64,000 nt of DNA from Romanomermis culicivorax (Eukaryota > Nematoda > Enoplea > Mermithida > Mermithidae). Positions within the stretch are counted from its first letter, which is position 1; each line of letters opens with the position of its first letter. Both the position numbers and the translations under genes were made by a program. Where the stretch lies: positions 62,001 to 126,000 of the forward strand of contig CAWUHX010000326.1 of the NCBI GenBank assembly GCA_963922205.1. The letters are read 5' to 3'. Shown here piece by piece: positions 8,530 through 19,266 of this stretch. Below the pieces are notes generated by a model that saw only the letters and a list, made by a program, of their open reading frames with translations, was not told the DNA's origin and ran no database searches.

Positions 8530-11500
8530 CTAGATATTTTTTGCAATATTGTCGTAAAGGTTGACTAATTGGTTGGTCAACACAAATTTGTATGCCTCTG
8601 CATTGCTGTCTGGCATTACAATATCGTATGCTTTCGATAAGTTTAACCCGAAGGTTGCCTCGTGACCTCTAAGCAACGAAAATAGGGATTGCCCCATGGC
8701 TGCATGTGGTGTGGCATTGTAAGCAAACACCACAGCTCTCAAGTATCTTGGCCAGTTATCCTTCTCCTCGATGGCCACCTTTCTGAGCTGTTTGATGAGT
8801 GTCTGGTTGAACCTTTCTACCATACCATTTCCTTGTGGATGGTAGGCTGTTGTAAAAATTTTCTGACACTCTAATAACTTGCAGATCTCTTTCATTAGAT
8901 CTGAGGTAAAACAACCTCCTCTATCGCTGAGTAGTCTCCGTGGAGTCCCGTGCCTAAATACAATAGCTTGTAGAAAAGTATCTACAACGGTGCTAGCTGA
9001 CTGATCCGGGATCAGTTCAGCTTCAACCCACTTTGTAAAATAGTCCTGAAAGACTATGACATACGGTCTCTTCTCACTGAGCGGAGAAATACCCACGATA
9101 TCCACTGATACTATGTCAAAAGGACCTTGTGGAATAATTGGTATCAGTGGCGGAATTTCCGTGTTTCCCTGATTAGCCATTTGACAAACTGGACAAAACT
9201 TGATCCAGTGCCTGACATCCTTTTCAATTCCAGGCCACCAGAACCGTTTTTTAATCATAGCAAGGGTCCTTTTGAACCCCTGATGAGTCATGATTACGGC
9301 ACCATGGTACTGGTGCAAAGTATTGTCCCTAAGGCAGGATGGGACGACCACCTGATCATCCGATCCCTGTCCGGCTTCGCGGTATAACACTTCATTTTGG
9401 ATATAAAATCCACCATGATACTTGGTTGTCCCATTTGGACCCAATCTATCAAAGTACGGTCGTAGTACCTCATCTTTTCTCTGCAAGAGGGCCATGAGAT
9501 CATCTCTAATTAGCCCTTTTGGTAATTCATCTTCTTTGGGGTCTGCCAAAGTAAACTCTGGTTGTTTTTCTGGGTATAACCAGGTAACTCTTTTTTCCTT
9601 ATTCTTTTCCTGGTTTTCCTTACTTACCTTTTTGTTGACCTGATTGCCATCAGGCTGGATCTGAGCCTGATTACTCTTCTCCGCTTCTTTCGCCATGCTC
9701 CTTGTAGTTACGGCATTCACCAAGTCTGCAGGCGAGTTTGATTCTGGATCACCCTCAGAATCTTCTGGATAAATCTGGGTGAATCTCGGACTCATATCAG
9801 TCTTCTGATTCTTCTTGCCCTTTGGCTCTGGATATAACGGAGTACCGTCTTCAGGATTCCGATCTGTCAGAATTCTGAATCTCTTTACCAAATTGAGATG
9901 CTTTTTCTCAATTAGCTGTGCCTCAAGATCTTTCAGATTTTCGGACTCTCCTTTATCCTTTGAGAACATGTGTTCCCATTTTGGCGGTATCTTTTCCGTT
10001 TGATCATCTGGTTCATCCATCCTGGACAAAAAGTCTGCCATGGCATTTTGTTTTCCAGGCACATACTCTAGCTTATGGTTGAACTGAGAGATGAATGAGT
10101 ACCATCTCTTCAACTTACCATTGGTCATGGCGTTGACCTTCATTGACAACAAAGGTTTGTGATCAGTTCTTATGATCACTTTATGACCTACTAAGTAGTG
10201 CTTGTATAACTTCAAGCCATACACAATTGCCAAGCACTCCCTTTCCGTGGCTGACCACTTTTTCTCATCCGCTTTTAAAATTCTGCTATTATAAGCAATT
10301 ACCCAGCGGTCTGACTTGGTCTCCTGGTAAAGGATTGCTCCTAGTGCCGTTCCGCTGGCATCTGTCTGAAGGACAAAGTCCGCAGACCCATCCAAGACCG
10401 GATACCTAAGGAATGGGACTGACAATAGTGCTTCTTTCAGGCTCCTAAAAGCCTGATGGTGAACCTCCGTGATTTCCCAAACACTGTTCTTCCCAGTTAA
10501 TTTATACAACGGTTCAGCGTGTTTAGCCAAACCCGGTATGAACTTTTTACACCACTGCAACATTCCTAAAAACCTTTGCAGTTTACGTTTAGACTCTGGG
10601 AATGGGAAATCATTTATAGCTTTGATCTTTTTCGGATCTGGGGACACTCCATCGGAATTTAAGATATGTCCTAAAAAATGAACTCTCTCCGGCAGGAATT
10701 CACACTTCTCCGGCTTCAAGGTCAAATGAGCCTTTCTTAGAGCTTGCAGGACTAGCTCTAGATTAACTAGGTGTTCCTCAAACGTATTTGAGAACACAAT
10801 AATATCGTCTATATAAACTAGACAGATTTTCCACACATATGGATGCAAAACTCTTTCCATCATACGCTGGAACTCTGCTGGCGCATTCTTTAGGCCAAAG
10901 GGCATGACTTTGAATTGATAAAGCCCTTCTTGGCATATGAAAGCAGTTTTCTCTTTGCTTTCTTCATCCATTGGCACTTGCCAATATCCTGATTCGAGAT
11001 CTAAGGTAGTATAAAATTTGGCTTTACCTAAACAGTCTAGATAGTCATCCATTCTAGGAATGGGATACTTATCATCCTTGGTAACGTCATTTATACCCCT
11101 AAAGTCCACTACTGGTCGCTTGGTACCATCCTTTTTACCTACAAGGAATAACGGAGCTGCCCAAGGCGACTTTGATGGCTCAATTACACCCTTTTTGAGC
11201 ATATCTTGCACATGCTCACGAACATGTGGCCGTAAATTTATAGCAGTCCTGTGGTACCTTTTTGCCACAGGGGCCACATCGCCTGTATTGATTTTACAGG
11301 TCAGGTAGGGTGTAGTAGTTGGCGGATCATTGGGCAAGCTAAACACGTCTCTATATTTTGCGAGACATCGTAGAGCTTGTTCCAATTGCTCTGATGGTAT
11401 GTTGGATTTAGCCAGCATATTGTACAAAGCTTCCTTGAATGCTTTCTCATCCGATTGAGGAGCTTCAGGTCTAGCTTGAACTGCACAAGTTTGCAGCTTC

Positions 11501-12885
11501 TCCAAATCCTCAACTATCTTCCCCTTGAGTTGATCTTGGTTATCCGTATCACACAACACTGAACTAGTATGGCCAATTATTTGATTCCTTTTCAAATGGC
11601 ATCCTGATCCTGTGTTGTTGGATACGATAACAACAAAATCATCTTTTGTACCATCTACTATGGTACTATCAATGTGGAACCTTTCTTCATTCTCTTCAGA
11701 CTCTATTATGATTCCATTAAGGCGATTTTCGCCTACCTTATCCCAAAGTTTTGCCCTCAGAAGTATATCAGTACCACTAGGTAAGTAGATGGGATTCACA
11801 CTCACCACTGGCACCGAAACCTTTAGCAGGCAAATCTTTGGCTGGTATTGGTCGGCGGCGCTCATTGTGGATTCCGCGGCGCTCGTGGTCATGACCTCTC
11901 CACAATTCGATTGGGGCTGGTCCGGCGTCACGTATATCCGTTGTTGATGGTTGTTGAGCGTCATCGTCTTATTCCTGAAATCTATTATGGCTCCTATCTG
12001 AGGATGAGCCAAAAAGTATGTTCCTACAATAACATTTTCACCTGCTTCAGGAATTACAATTGCTTTTACGGGGAACTGTCCACACAATGTATCCATCCTT
12101 AATTGGATATACCCATGGGCTTGGACTGTCTTACCCTTGGCTACAGTAACATTTAATATCCTGGGATATTCAGTATAATCTGGGCCCAAAGTTTCTTTCA
12201 GAAACTTAGCCGACATGACAGTGCACTGAGCTCCTGTGTCAATTAAAGCCATTGTCTTAGGACCTCCTATAACAACCTCAATGTGGAATGGGGCTGTTCT
12301 GGGGTACGTATCCAGCAAATGTTGTTCCTGCGGACTAGCTGGTGTGCCTCTCCTTATTACTTGTACTGATGGTACTACGGGTTGTGGTGCAATTGCATTC
12401 ATTTGCACAATACTACCTAATACAACATTTGGGCAACTCACTCTCTGGTTTACTTCACCTAAAGGACTCATTTGAGATTGCCTTGCAACCATAACACTCG
12501 AATAATCCTTCTGAGGTGGGTGATTTGTGAATTGACCCTGTTGAAGAGTCTGAGTCGGTCCCATAATAGCCTGAGGCGGCTGAGGTTGCTGTAATGCAGC
12601 TTGCTGTTGGTATTGCTGCATCTGTTGGAACTGCTTCTGCAGCTCCTTCTGCTTTTTAAACTCCAGAAATTCATTATAATCTGAATTCTGTTGATAACTC
12701 TCGTGGCTATCCTGATAACCTGAATAGCCTACATTATACGCACCTCTACCTCTGCTATTATAGTTGGCATTTGGGTAACCTCCTCTACCTCTATAGTTAC
12801 CTCTAGCAAAAGTGTTGAAGCCTCCCCTGTTAAAGGTAGGAAAGCTGGCTCTACCTCTGCTCCTGCGCTCGGACAATACTCTCAA
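8530..12885 (-). CDS. pol: Pol polyprotein: protease, reverse transcriptase, RNase H, integrase (A1)
   Basis: An open frame of 1451 residues. The N-terminus is an Arg/Gly-rich end of Gag. The retropepsin site ALIDTGAQ lies near 12237. The reverse transcriptase has [28 protein letters not shown] and the YIDD active site near 10810. RNase H follows with QTDASG, TERECLA and RTDHKPL (10150-10400). A charged linker of about 170 residues separates it from integrase, which has an HHCC zinc part (9180-9300) and catalytic Asp, Asp and Glu in VSVDIVG, SDRGGCF and MVERFNQ (8815-9110). A GPY/F-type module (WSGPF in A2) follows leftward near 8340-8480; no chromodomain is visible. Order protease-RT-RNase H-integrase places it in Ty3/Gypsy (Metaviridae). 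Confidence 0.95.
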   Translation of the reverse strand: MRVLSERRSRGRASFPTFNRGGFNTFARGNYRGRGGYPNANYNSRGRGAYNVGYSGYQDSHESYQQNSDYNEFLEFKKQKELQKQFQQMQQYQQQAALQQPQPPQAIMGPTQTLQQGQFTNHPPQKDYSSVMVARQSQMSPLGEVNQRVSCPNVVLGSIVQMNAIAPQPVVPSVQVIRRGTPASPQEQHLLDTYPRTAPFHIEVVIGGPKTMALIDTGAQCTVMSAKFLKETLGPDYTEYPRILNVTVAKGKTVQAHGYIQLRMDTLCGQFPVKAIVIPEAGENVIVGTYFLAHPQIGAIIDFRNKTMTLNNHQQRIYVTPDQPQSNCGEVMTTSAAESTMSAADQYQPKICLLKVSVPVVSVNPIYLPSGTDILLRAKLWDKVGENRLNGIIIESEENEERFHIDSTIVDGTKDDFVVIVSNNTGSGCHLKRNQIIGHTSSVLCDTDNQDQLKGKIVEDLEKLQTCAVQARPEAPQSDEKAFKEALYNMLAKSNIPSEQLEQALRCLAKYRDVFSLPNDPPTTTPYLTCKINTGDVAPVAKRYHRTAINLRPHVREHVQDMLKKGVIEPSKSPWAAPLFLVGKKDGTKRPVVDFRGINDVTKDDKYPIPRMDDYLDCLGKAKFYTTLDLESGYWQVPMDEESKEKTAFICQEGLYQFKVMPFGLKNAPAEFQRMMERVLHPYVWKICLVYIDDIIVFSNTFEEHLVNLELVLQALRKAHLTLKPEKCEFLPERVHFLGHILNSDGVSPDPKKIKAINDFPFPESKRKLQRFLGMLQWCKKFIPGLAKHAEPLYKLTGKNSVWEITEVHHQAFRSLKEALLSVPFLRYPVLDGSADFVLQTDASGTALGAILYQETKSDRWVIAYNSRILKADEKKWSATERECLAIVYGLKLYKHYLVGHKVIIRTDHKPLLSMKVNAMTNGKLKRWYSFISQFNHKLEYVPGKQNAMADFLSRMDEPDDQTEKIPPKWEHMFSKDKGESENLKDLEAQLIEKKHLNLVKRFRILTDRNPEDGTPLYPEPKGKKNQKTDMSPRFTQIYPEDSEGDPESNSPADLVNAVTTRSMAKEAEKSNQAQIQPDGNQVNKKVSKENQEKNKEKRVTWLYPEKQPEFTLADPKEDELPKGLIRDDLMALLQRKDEVLRPYFDRLGPNGTTKYHGGFYIQNEVLYREAGQGSDDQVVVPSCLRDNTLHQYHGAVIMTHQGFKRTLAMIKKRFWWPGIEKDVRHWIKFCPVCQMANQGNTEIPPLIPIIPQGPFDIVSVDIVGISPLSEKRPYVIVFQDYFTKWVEAELIPDQSASTVVDTFLQAIVFRHGTPRRLLSDRGGCFTSDLMKEICKLLECQKIFTTAYHPQGNGMVERFNQTLIKQLRKVAIEEKDNWPRYLRAVVFAYNATPHAAMGQSLFSLLRGHEATFGLNLSKAYDIVMPDSNAEAYKFVLTNQLVNLYDNIAKNI

Positions 12886-12951
12886 TGTCCTGCAGTCTGC
12901 AGTATTATGTGTTATGTTCTTGTGGAACTCACACCATGGCTTTGTCGGATC

Positions 12952-14958
12952 TCAGGAAACTTGACCTCCCTGACTGGTACTAGGTATGGCCATGTCAGAC
13001 CGATTTTCCACTTGCCTGTTATCAACCTTTTGCTGGAGCTGGTCGAACCTTTCGACCAGTTGTACCATCTCTTTAGAGATTTTCAATAGAAGAGATTCTT
13101 TCTTGCCTTTTTCGGTCTGAGCCCTAGGGGCTTCCCGAACTGGAATCTCTTCTATCTCAGGAGAATCACTCCTTGACCTTTGGGTTTGGGCCTGTACCTG
13201 ATTACCTACCGTTTGATATGGTTGCCGAAACCTTTGCCTCTGGCCTTGTTGATATCCTTCTGACTGGTTCCTAGCAACTACGGCAATTTCAGGATCATGC
13301 CCACTAGGCATACCTACTTCATTAATTACTATAGGATCCTGTTGTGTACCCTTGGGTCCGTATCTCTGGAAGGCATTCCCATACCTACGTTCGATGTCAT
13401 GAACTTCAACTGCTAGATCATACCAAGTTCTAAAGGTATGTTTTGAATTCTTAAGTTCAGACTGGAACGTGGGGTCACTCTTATATATGAAGGTGTCAAT
13501 GATCAGTCTCTGTTTAGACTGATAGTCCAAATCACCTTTGACTAGTTCCACTAATATATTGACCCTTTTCAAGAACTCTACGGCCTGTTCATTGGGTCTT
13601 TGTTGGATCTCAAATAATTCCCTGGTTAACATTTCCAGGTTACATTCAGGTGCAAAGACATTAATGATGGCTCTCCTGGCCTCCCTATAGGTCATGTTGT
13701 CTCCTGCAACAGCCTTCGGTCTACCTTTAGAAAGCCTCAGCAGTGCTTCATACTTAGCTGATTCGGGTGTATCCCTACGGAATTCCCCTTCAAGTGCTGT
13801 TAAGAAGCTAAGCACCTGCTGATTTACCATACCCTCATCTAAAAGTTTGGGTAACACACCTTTAACGATATTCCTGACTACAATCTCTTGTGCCAAATTA
13901 TTTGATGGCACTTCCCTCTGATCATAAGCTGCTGTTAATACTGGATCAAGATCAGAGTTTAGAGATTGCAGCATAACCCTATTTGGATCTCGTTGAGGTG
14001 GTACACCTCCTTGATATGATGGCATATTGTCTTTGTCAAACCTGTAATCCCTATATGGGAAACATGCCAATTGATCTGGTCTAAGGGTATTTGGATCAAC
14101 TATATTTCCTCTACCATCATAGACCACTCTAGTTAAAGTTGGATGCTGTGAAGCTATCTGATTTTGATTCCTGAAGTCTGCCGATTGCTCAGCTCCTTCG
14201 AATCGAAGATCTCTAGCTGGACCTCTCCAACTTTTGGGCTCAAAGTTAAGCCTTTGCCCTTCATCAATATCAGGCCTATTACTAGGCCCTGCGCCTGCAC
14301 TCATTTCAGCAGCGAGACGGTTGTCTCTTTCTGCACCCTTATTACATGGTCTAACCTGTCTATCCGGCTCCTGTCGGCGCCTGTCGGCTTCCCTTTTGTT
14401 GTCCTCTGTGGCGGCATTCGCGATTATGTCAAACAAGGCTTCGACGGTCCCTTTTAATTCGCGTAGCTGCGTCGCCAACTCTTGATTGGACATCTCGGGA
14501 GCTCTTTCCTGCGGTTGGAATCGCTCTTGTTCCTGGGGAATCCTCTCTAATCGTTGATCGATTTCGGGGTCCCTTTCTTCCAAATTCGGTCGAATTTCGG
14601 GCGTAACGACGTCCCTTTTTGGTCCTGCTAATTCGACCTTTGGCGGCGGTGACCTTTTAAAATTTCGCTGTGGCGGTCCATCGGCGTCTGGGTTCGGATT
14701 CGCCGGGCCTGCCTCCTGCGGATCGATGGCAATCGCTGGTGGTCGGTCAATTGGTACGCCTGCGTCTTGAGGCGTAAAATGCATTGCATTTTGCTGCAAT
14801 GGTTGAACCCTCGTGGGAGTTTGATCTGGGATCACTTGGTCCGGAGCAGCATGCCGTTGCTGATCTCCGTCTCCCAAATTGACTAGATTCCCAGCACTCG
14901 CCACTCTGGGTGGTGATCTATGCAAAGTATTACCTCTCGGTATCCTTTCGTTAGGCAT
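12952..14958 (-). CDS. gag: Gag polyprotein (A1)
   Basis: 668 residues starting at an ATG 97 bp inside the 5' LTR. The N-terminal 300 residues are Pro/Arg/Gln-rich and probably disordered; the central part (about residues 340-540) is helical with the [20 protein letters not shown]-type block of Gypsy capsid proteins. The end is a Gln/Arg-rich linker. A nucleocapsid-type knuckle C-x2-H-x4-H-x4-C (CEFHKNITHNTADC) lies at the Gag/Pol junction, followed by Arg/Gly repeats. The product would form the particle that packages the element RNA. A2 and B have clear equivalents. Confidence 0.9.
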   Translation of the reverse strand: MPNERIPRGNTLHRSPPRVASAGNLVNLGDGDQQRHAAPDQVIPDQTPTRVQPLQQNAMHFTPQDAGVPIDRPPAIAIDPQEAGPANPNPDADGPPQRNFKRSPPPKVELAGPKRDVVTPEIRPNLEERDPEIDQRLERIPQEQERFQPQERAPEMSNQELATQLRELKGTVEALFDIIANAATEDNKREADRRRQEPDRQVRPCNKGAERDNRLAAEMSAGAGPSNRPDIDEGQRLNFEPKSWRGPARDLRFEGAEQSADFRNQNQIASQHPTLTRVVYDGRGNIVDPNTLRPDQLACFPYRDYRFDKDNMPSYQGGVPPQRDPNRVMLQSLNSDLDPVLTAAYDQREVPSNNLAQEIVVRNIVKGVLPKLLDEGMVNQQVLSFLTALEGEFRRDTPESAKYEALLRLSKGRPKAVAGDNMTYREARRAIINVFAPECNLEMLTRELFEIQQRPNEQAVEFLKRVNILVELVKGDLDYQSKQRLIIDTFIYKSDPTFQSELKNSKHTFRTWYDLAVEVHDIERRYGNAFQRYGPKGTQQDPIVINEVGMPSGHDPEIAVVARNQSEGYQQGQRQRFRQPYQTVGNQVQAQTQRSRSDSPEIEEIPVREAPRAQTEKGKKESLLLKISKEMVQLVERFDQLQQKVDNRQVENRSDMAIPSTSQGGQVS

Positions 14959-15054
14959 TTTAAATCCTGCTAACTTTCTGTAGAAACCTGGAGGATTTTC
15001 TTTTCTCCTAGTCTGACTACGAAGTTCCGTGGTAAGGAGTTAAAAGCCACCACT

Positions 15055-15277
15055 TGTTGTGCAGGTCTTTCCTTAAGAGGCGTAAGAAAAGATTGGGTCT
15101 GAACTGACCTGTTAGAACTGATCCCTTGGCTAAGCCTCGGTGATAGTGCAACAGTCCGGTTATCCCCAGACCTACAACAACAAAGATAAACTTTGTTCTA
15201 AATACGCTGGTCGTCCATCTTTGTCGATTTGCATGTCGATTTCCCCACACGAATTGGCATCAACAGGGTGCCCAACA
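15055..15277 (-). repeat. 5' LTR of element A1 (short)
   Basis: 223 bp, beginning TGTTGTGCAG and ending CCCAACA, matching both ends of the 612-bp LTR at 1012-1623. The two differ at about 2 aligned positions. The bases just inside the element, read leftward, start AGTGGTGGCTTTTAAC; element B has AGTGGTGGACTCTTAAC at the same place, so TGGTGG is a candidate primer-binding start, though I cannot name the tRNA. Confidence 0.9.
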
Positions 15278-15365
15278 ATTACAAAAGGGTCTATTACAGT
15301 AAATAGAGAAATTTTAAAGAGAATTAACGAAATATCTGTACTTTTCAACCTGGCCTACTTGTAAA

Positions 15366-15521
15366 ATGAGCATTTTAGTACTTCTTTTCAATTTTCTGTA
15401 CGTTTTTCCAATTATTTCATCAAGAATGATTATTGAGCCAAAAATTAACACCATTTCCTTTCTTTCAATGAATTTTTTCCAAACTAGTATAGCTACTAGC
15501 AGCAATTATTTATGTGCTTGA
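15366..15521 (+). CDS. Small ORF with signal-peptide-like start
   Basis: ATG at 15366 opens 51 codons. The first 18 residues are hydrophobic (ILVLLFNFLYVFPII) and followed by small residues, as in a secretion signal. It lies in unassigned DNA right of A1. It could be the first exon of a host gene or chance; no homologous family is recognised. Confidence 0.22.
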   Translation: MSILVLLFNFLYVFPIISSRMIIEPKINTISFLSMNFFQTSIATSSNYLCA

Positions 15522-15717
15522 CTACTCTTCTATACACAATATGATGCAATAATATATAGATTATTTATTAATAAAGAAACATTATGACGTTAAATCATGA
15601 TTGCACTTCAATATGTTATTATATAGTAACTTCACATAAAACAGACAATAAACAATACAGTTCTGTCATGGCAAAAAATTTGCAAACTTTTATTTATTGA
15701 ATTTATGATCAAATTGC
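15522..15717. other. AT-rich spacer
   Basis: No gene or repeat is seen between the small ORF and the leftward ORF that starts to the right. Confidence 0.5.
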
Positions 15718-16184
15718 CTAGCGACAATTATTGGCCATGGGGACCAATTGGCTGACCGTAATGGCCAACGCCTTTGGAGAGATGTTGTGCCCTGTCAATG
15801 ATGACGTCAGCATCATCAAGGTGTCACCTTTTCCGATGGCTACCGCCCACAATCCCGGAGGATTGGTGTTCTTCATGAAGTTCACCCATGCAGGGGCCTG
15901 GTCATAAACTTCCCCGACGATGAGGAGCCGATATCGTTGGATGACGACGAAGAGTGAGGCCGCTTGATGGGCCCACACTGTGAAATTTGGTGTTAAATTA
16001 CAGACACCGTTTGTAAATAGTTTGTATATAATAAATTGCGCCTTCCTGACATCACTGTTCTAAGGAATGAGTACTGCAATACATGCTGCTCAGTACCAAT
16101 TTTGTGGTCTTTCAAGAAGCAGTCATTAACTTGAGCTACCTCAAAAAGTAGAATGCAAACCACCAAAATCTTCATGGAGACCAT
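15718..16184 (-). CDS. Unidentified leftward coding-like segments, signal peptide at the start
   Basis: An ATG at 16182-16184 (or the next Met) opens about 60 codons starting MKILVVCILLFEVAQ, a good secretion signal, and a second open segment of at least 86 codons covers 15718-15978 with Asn glycosylation-type sites (NLTPNFT). The two are in different frames, and the short gap with a TTTCACAG acceptor could be an intron, although a donor placed there would leave an intron of only about 30 bp. It might be a small secreted host protein or an envelope remnant. I do not recognise the family. Confidence 0.3.
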
Positions 16185-16506
16185 GAGGCAACAATGTATG
16201 TTCCTAGTTCTGATCTAATCACTACATTAGCCTGGAAGTGCACATTGCATAACCATAGAGTCCGCACCAACACTGGTTTCTTTGGATCTAGGGGCATTAC
16301 TGCAGACATCATCATACTCAGCTACTAGTGCCTGCGGCTTGTAGGCTAGCACATCATATGAAGGTGTATTGTTTACAAAAGCATGTGGAAATCCGCCCTG
16401 GCTTTTGTAGCACTAACCAAACACTGGATGGTGATGTACACATGGTGCAGCAGTGACGTCTGCAAGACAGTGAATAACCTCTTCATCCAGAAGGGACAGA
16501 GTCGCT

Positions 16507-17660
16507 TTGTGGGATGGCAGTACAGCTCTAAGTACCTTAGAAGATGTAGGAGGATGCAGTCCCACTGCAGGTCAGTGCACTACCCTTGATGGGGTAATTG
16601 TCTGGCCTGCAACAAATTTTACAGCACAGTGTCATTATCAATCTCTGGGCAATTACACTGCATCTGTGTCAGGGAACCATGTCATCCTGGATGATTTACA
16701 GGTTGCCCTGAAGATCCTGGGAAACTCTCGCCTCATCCCGTTGTGTCCTGACCTCAGGTCAAACACAGTTCGAACGGATCAGGGTCTTCTTCTACGCATC
16801 CATAGAAGATTTAATTTGACCCATAAAATGTTCAGATTGGCAAAGGACTCATGTCCCAACCCTGTCAATGCCAAAATGAACTATTTGGCTCAGCAGGCCA
16901 AAGAGTTGGAAATTGACAATTTTTGATTCATGTGGCTTGAGCTTTGCTCCCATGCTCAATGCTACCTTGTTCTGACTTGGCAGTTGCTTCTCTTTGACCC
17001 TACTTTGGGTGCCCGGGCATATCTGCAGATGAATGACCTGAGGGCGGAATTCACAGGTGAAGCACTGACAATATGGCCATGTCGAAAGGTCAAGACCACG
17101 TATGTCTATCACTCATACTGGGTGGGAGACATCTGTTACAAGTATCTTCCTGTACAGGTTGGCAGTACCATTTATTTTCCCACCCCTGGTGGCCCAGATC
17201 TCATTGAAGATCCCAATTGTGCCGTGTGACCATCACTTCACGAGGATTTTCTGAAATAGCTCTGGCTGGTTTACTGAATCTGGCACCATCCATGTGAGCA
17301 ATATACAGCTTGAACTTTTCTAGAAACAGCGCTTCAACGTCACTCATTTTGACGCTCATGCACTTTTTCATAATCAGTTGGGGATGACCCCTTCAAGTTT
17401 TGCTTTCTTTAAATAGTATGTTTACAAGACCCATCAGATTGAAGTGGTTCTAAATGGGTTTGAAGGTGTCAGTCCAGCAGCAAACCGCATGATTACTGGT
17501 CAGCAACAGAACCTCATTCAGGGCTTACAGTCTGCCCTGAGTGAACTGGTTCAGTAAATTTTTAACACCCTTATCACCCTGACAGTGCTGGCTGTTATTG
17601 GATGTCTCATCTACATTGGGCTATCCTACTATCTCAGCTACCACCTGCAGAGAAGACAGG
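16507..17660 (+). pseudogene. Envelope-like glycoprotein remnant (fossil D)
   Basis: The segment shows Cys-rich extracellular-type sequence with Asn glycosylation sites (NFTAQC, NYTAS, NLTHK), the block LTIWPC and HSYWVGDICYKYLPV, a Gln-rich heptad-like stalk (GQQQNLIQGLQSALSELV), then a hydrophobic membrane span (LTVLAVIGCLIYIGLSYYL) with a short basic tail near 17570-17660. This is the layout of a retroviral-type transmembrane envelope. The class is not identified. It is broken in several places. Its position before rather than after the protease parts is odd. Confidence 0.55.
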
Positions 17661-17729
17661 TTCGGTTTGCTAGCAACTTTTCTCCATTGCAAAGTCAAAT
17701 GCTGGGTTGAATTTCACTATGTGCAGAAT

Positions 17730-18190
17730 GATGTACCATCCAAGTTAGATCAAATCACTCCATGTTTTGTTGTACTGGTCGATGCCAAGGAAACTTCTTC
17801 TTTCCTTGACACTGTTTGTCCACGGACTATCATTAGTCAATGTCTTCACAAGGCTTTGATTAAGGAGAGTCAGAAGGTGGCAAGGCATTCCAGCAACATC
17901 ATGACTTTAATTCATTGATGAGTATCAATGGGGAAGCTGACCATACTCCCCTATCGAGACCCTATGAGATCATGCAGCGTGGAACTCACCAGCCGAACAC
18001 AAGGATCCATATATATCTCCATGTGTGTAAGACTATGTCTCCTTTCTGGGCACCTGTAGATCTGATTCTAGGACTGGACTTCCTTGAACAGTTTAAGAAT
18101 ATCACATTCGATTACCAACAAAATGTCTGCTGGTTGAATGGGGTAGAACTGCCACTTCTACTGACAATGGTTGAGATTGATCAGGTAGAA
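17730..18190 (+). pseudogene. Retropepsin-like remnant 1 (fossil D)
   Basis: Contains FVVLVDAKETSSFLDT followed by an Ile-Ser block in the position of the active site, and about 100 residues later DLILGLDFLEQF, the typical C-terminal ILG-x-DFL hairpin of Gypsy proteases, then a beta-strand ending in NVCWLNG. It is an inactive-looking relic. A Ser/Pro-rich linker follows. Confidence 0.6.
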
Positions 18191-18739
18191 CCCTGGTGGG
18201 AGAACACACATTCACCATCAAGGGCCTCTTACAGGTCTGGATCTCAATCAAGATCAAGGACTTCATCTATTTCTCAGCCACCCTCATGGGCATCCTCTGT
18301 TGCCTCACCACGTTGGTCGACCAGAGGTACCCAGACCTCTTCCAGACAAGCTGGTCTTCACTAAATGACCAGGCCAGGGTTGAGTTGCCCTAGACCCCTA
18401 TCTGGAAACTCTCCAGTTACACTAGAGAAAGGCTGGTTCCGTGAGGCAAGTGATTCAGATGCCCCTGCATCACCTGTGCTGGAAGTGCCACTACTTTCAG
18501 CCACATAAGTTGAATCACTAGGAGCTACTCAGAGTTCAGGGGATTGATCAGATCATGTACTTACTGTACAGGTTCATCCCACCCCTCGAACTAATCCAGA
18601 ATCATCTGTTGGTTATGCTCTGGTAGGGCTACTCCGTCCCACTGGTTTGCCAATTTCAAAGTGGACGAATACACCGGAGTCAAGTTTTGGTGATACTGAA
18701 ACTGATCCAGGTCATGTAGTGTCAGCCTTCTACCCTACT

Positions 18740-19262
18740 GAGATGAGGACCCCTCATATCAGAGTTCTCCTGAACAACAGGGTGGAAGCCAAGGCTCTGA
18801 TTGATACATGAGTGGTTTTCTTGCTCCTGGATCACAAGTTGGCAGTTCAACTACCCAACTTGGTACCCACAGAGGCTAGGGCATGCCCCATAGCAGTCAA
18901 TGGGTCTCTGATTCTACTACTAGGGACTGGCTATGTCACGGTGACAGTGGCTGATGTCTCTGAACAGATTCAGGTCCAAATACAGGAAAATTTTTCAGCT
19001 GAACTAGTCTTGGGGACGAACTTCCGCAAATGGTTCAATTGTGTTAGCTTAAACTGGGAGAAATCCTTTCTCCAGTTTGAGGACTGCAAGGTCCCTTGTG
19101 ATGGCCTCATTCACAATCCTCCTTCTGCATCTAGTGCACTGCTCTTCAAGGAGTTGATTGTCCTTGAGCCCAGCTTGCTGATGCAATTTACTGCACCTAT
19201 GCTATTGCTATATACAAATGTACCACCAGAGGTAGCTTTCTTCCCTATGCCCCTCTCAGGAA
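18740..19262 (+). pseudogene. Retropepsin-like remnant 2 (fossil D)
   Basis: A second protease-like fold starts with EAKALIDT, continues through a Gly-containing flap-like stretch and ends with ELVLGTNFRKWFN and a final strand (KSFLQFEDC), again the pattern LG-x-N/D-F. Just beyond it, element C is inserted. The following D sequence resumes at 32162 as the usual protease-RT linker. Two protease-like units in tandem are unusual. Confidence 0.55.
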
Positions 19263-19266
19263 CTTA

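Larger units (their letters stand above)
1012..15277 (-). mobile_element. Element A1: 14.3 kb Ty3/Gypsy-type LTR retrotransposon with accessory cassette
   Basis: The element is bounded by LTRs that start TGTTGTGCAG and end CCAACA, with a 4-bp target duplication ATTA at 1008-1011 and 15278-15281. It is transcribed leftward: gag (12952-14958), pol (8530-12885), a short leader exon (7580-7700), an exonuclease-like domain (6167-6898), ORF B (4514-6154) and ORF C (2369-4438). At 14.3 kb it is about twice the usual Gypsy length. The shared parts of the two LTRs differ at only about 2 of 223 positions, so it is young, and most of its reading frames are long. It looks nearly whole, with only a few breaks. 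Element A2 (38380-53033) is a second copy of the same family. Confidence 0.95.

Noticed and set aside
15000-15054. Naming the primer tRNA from the bases next to the 5' LTRs
   Set aside because: TGGTGG... fits a CCA end but I cannot match the following bases to a specific tRNA without a search.
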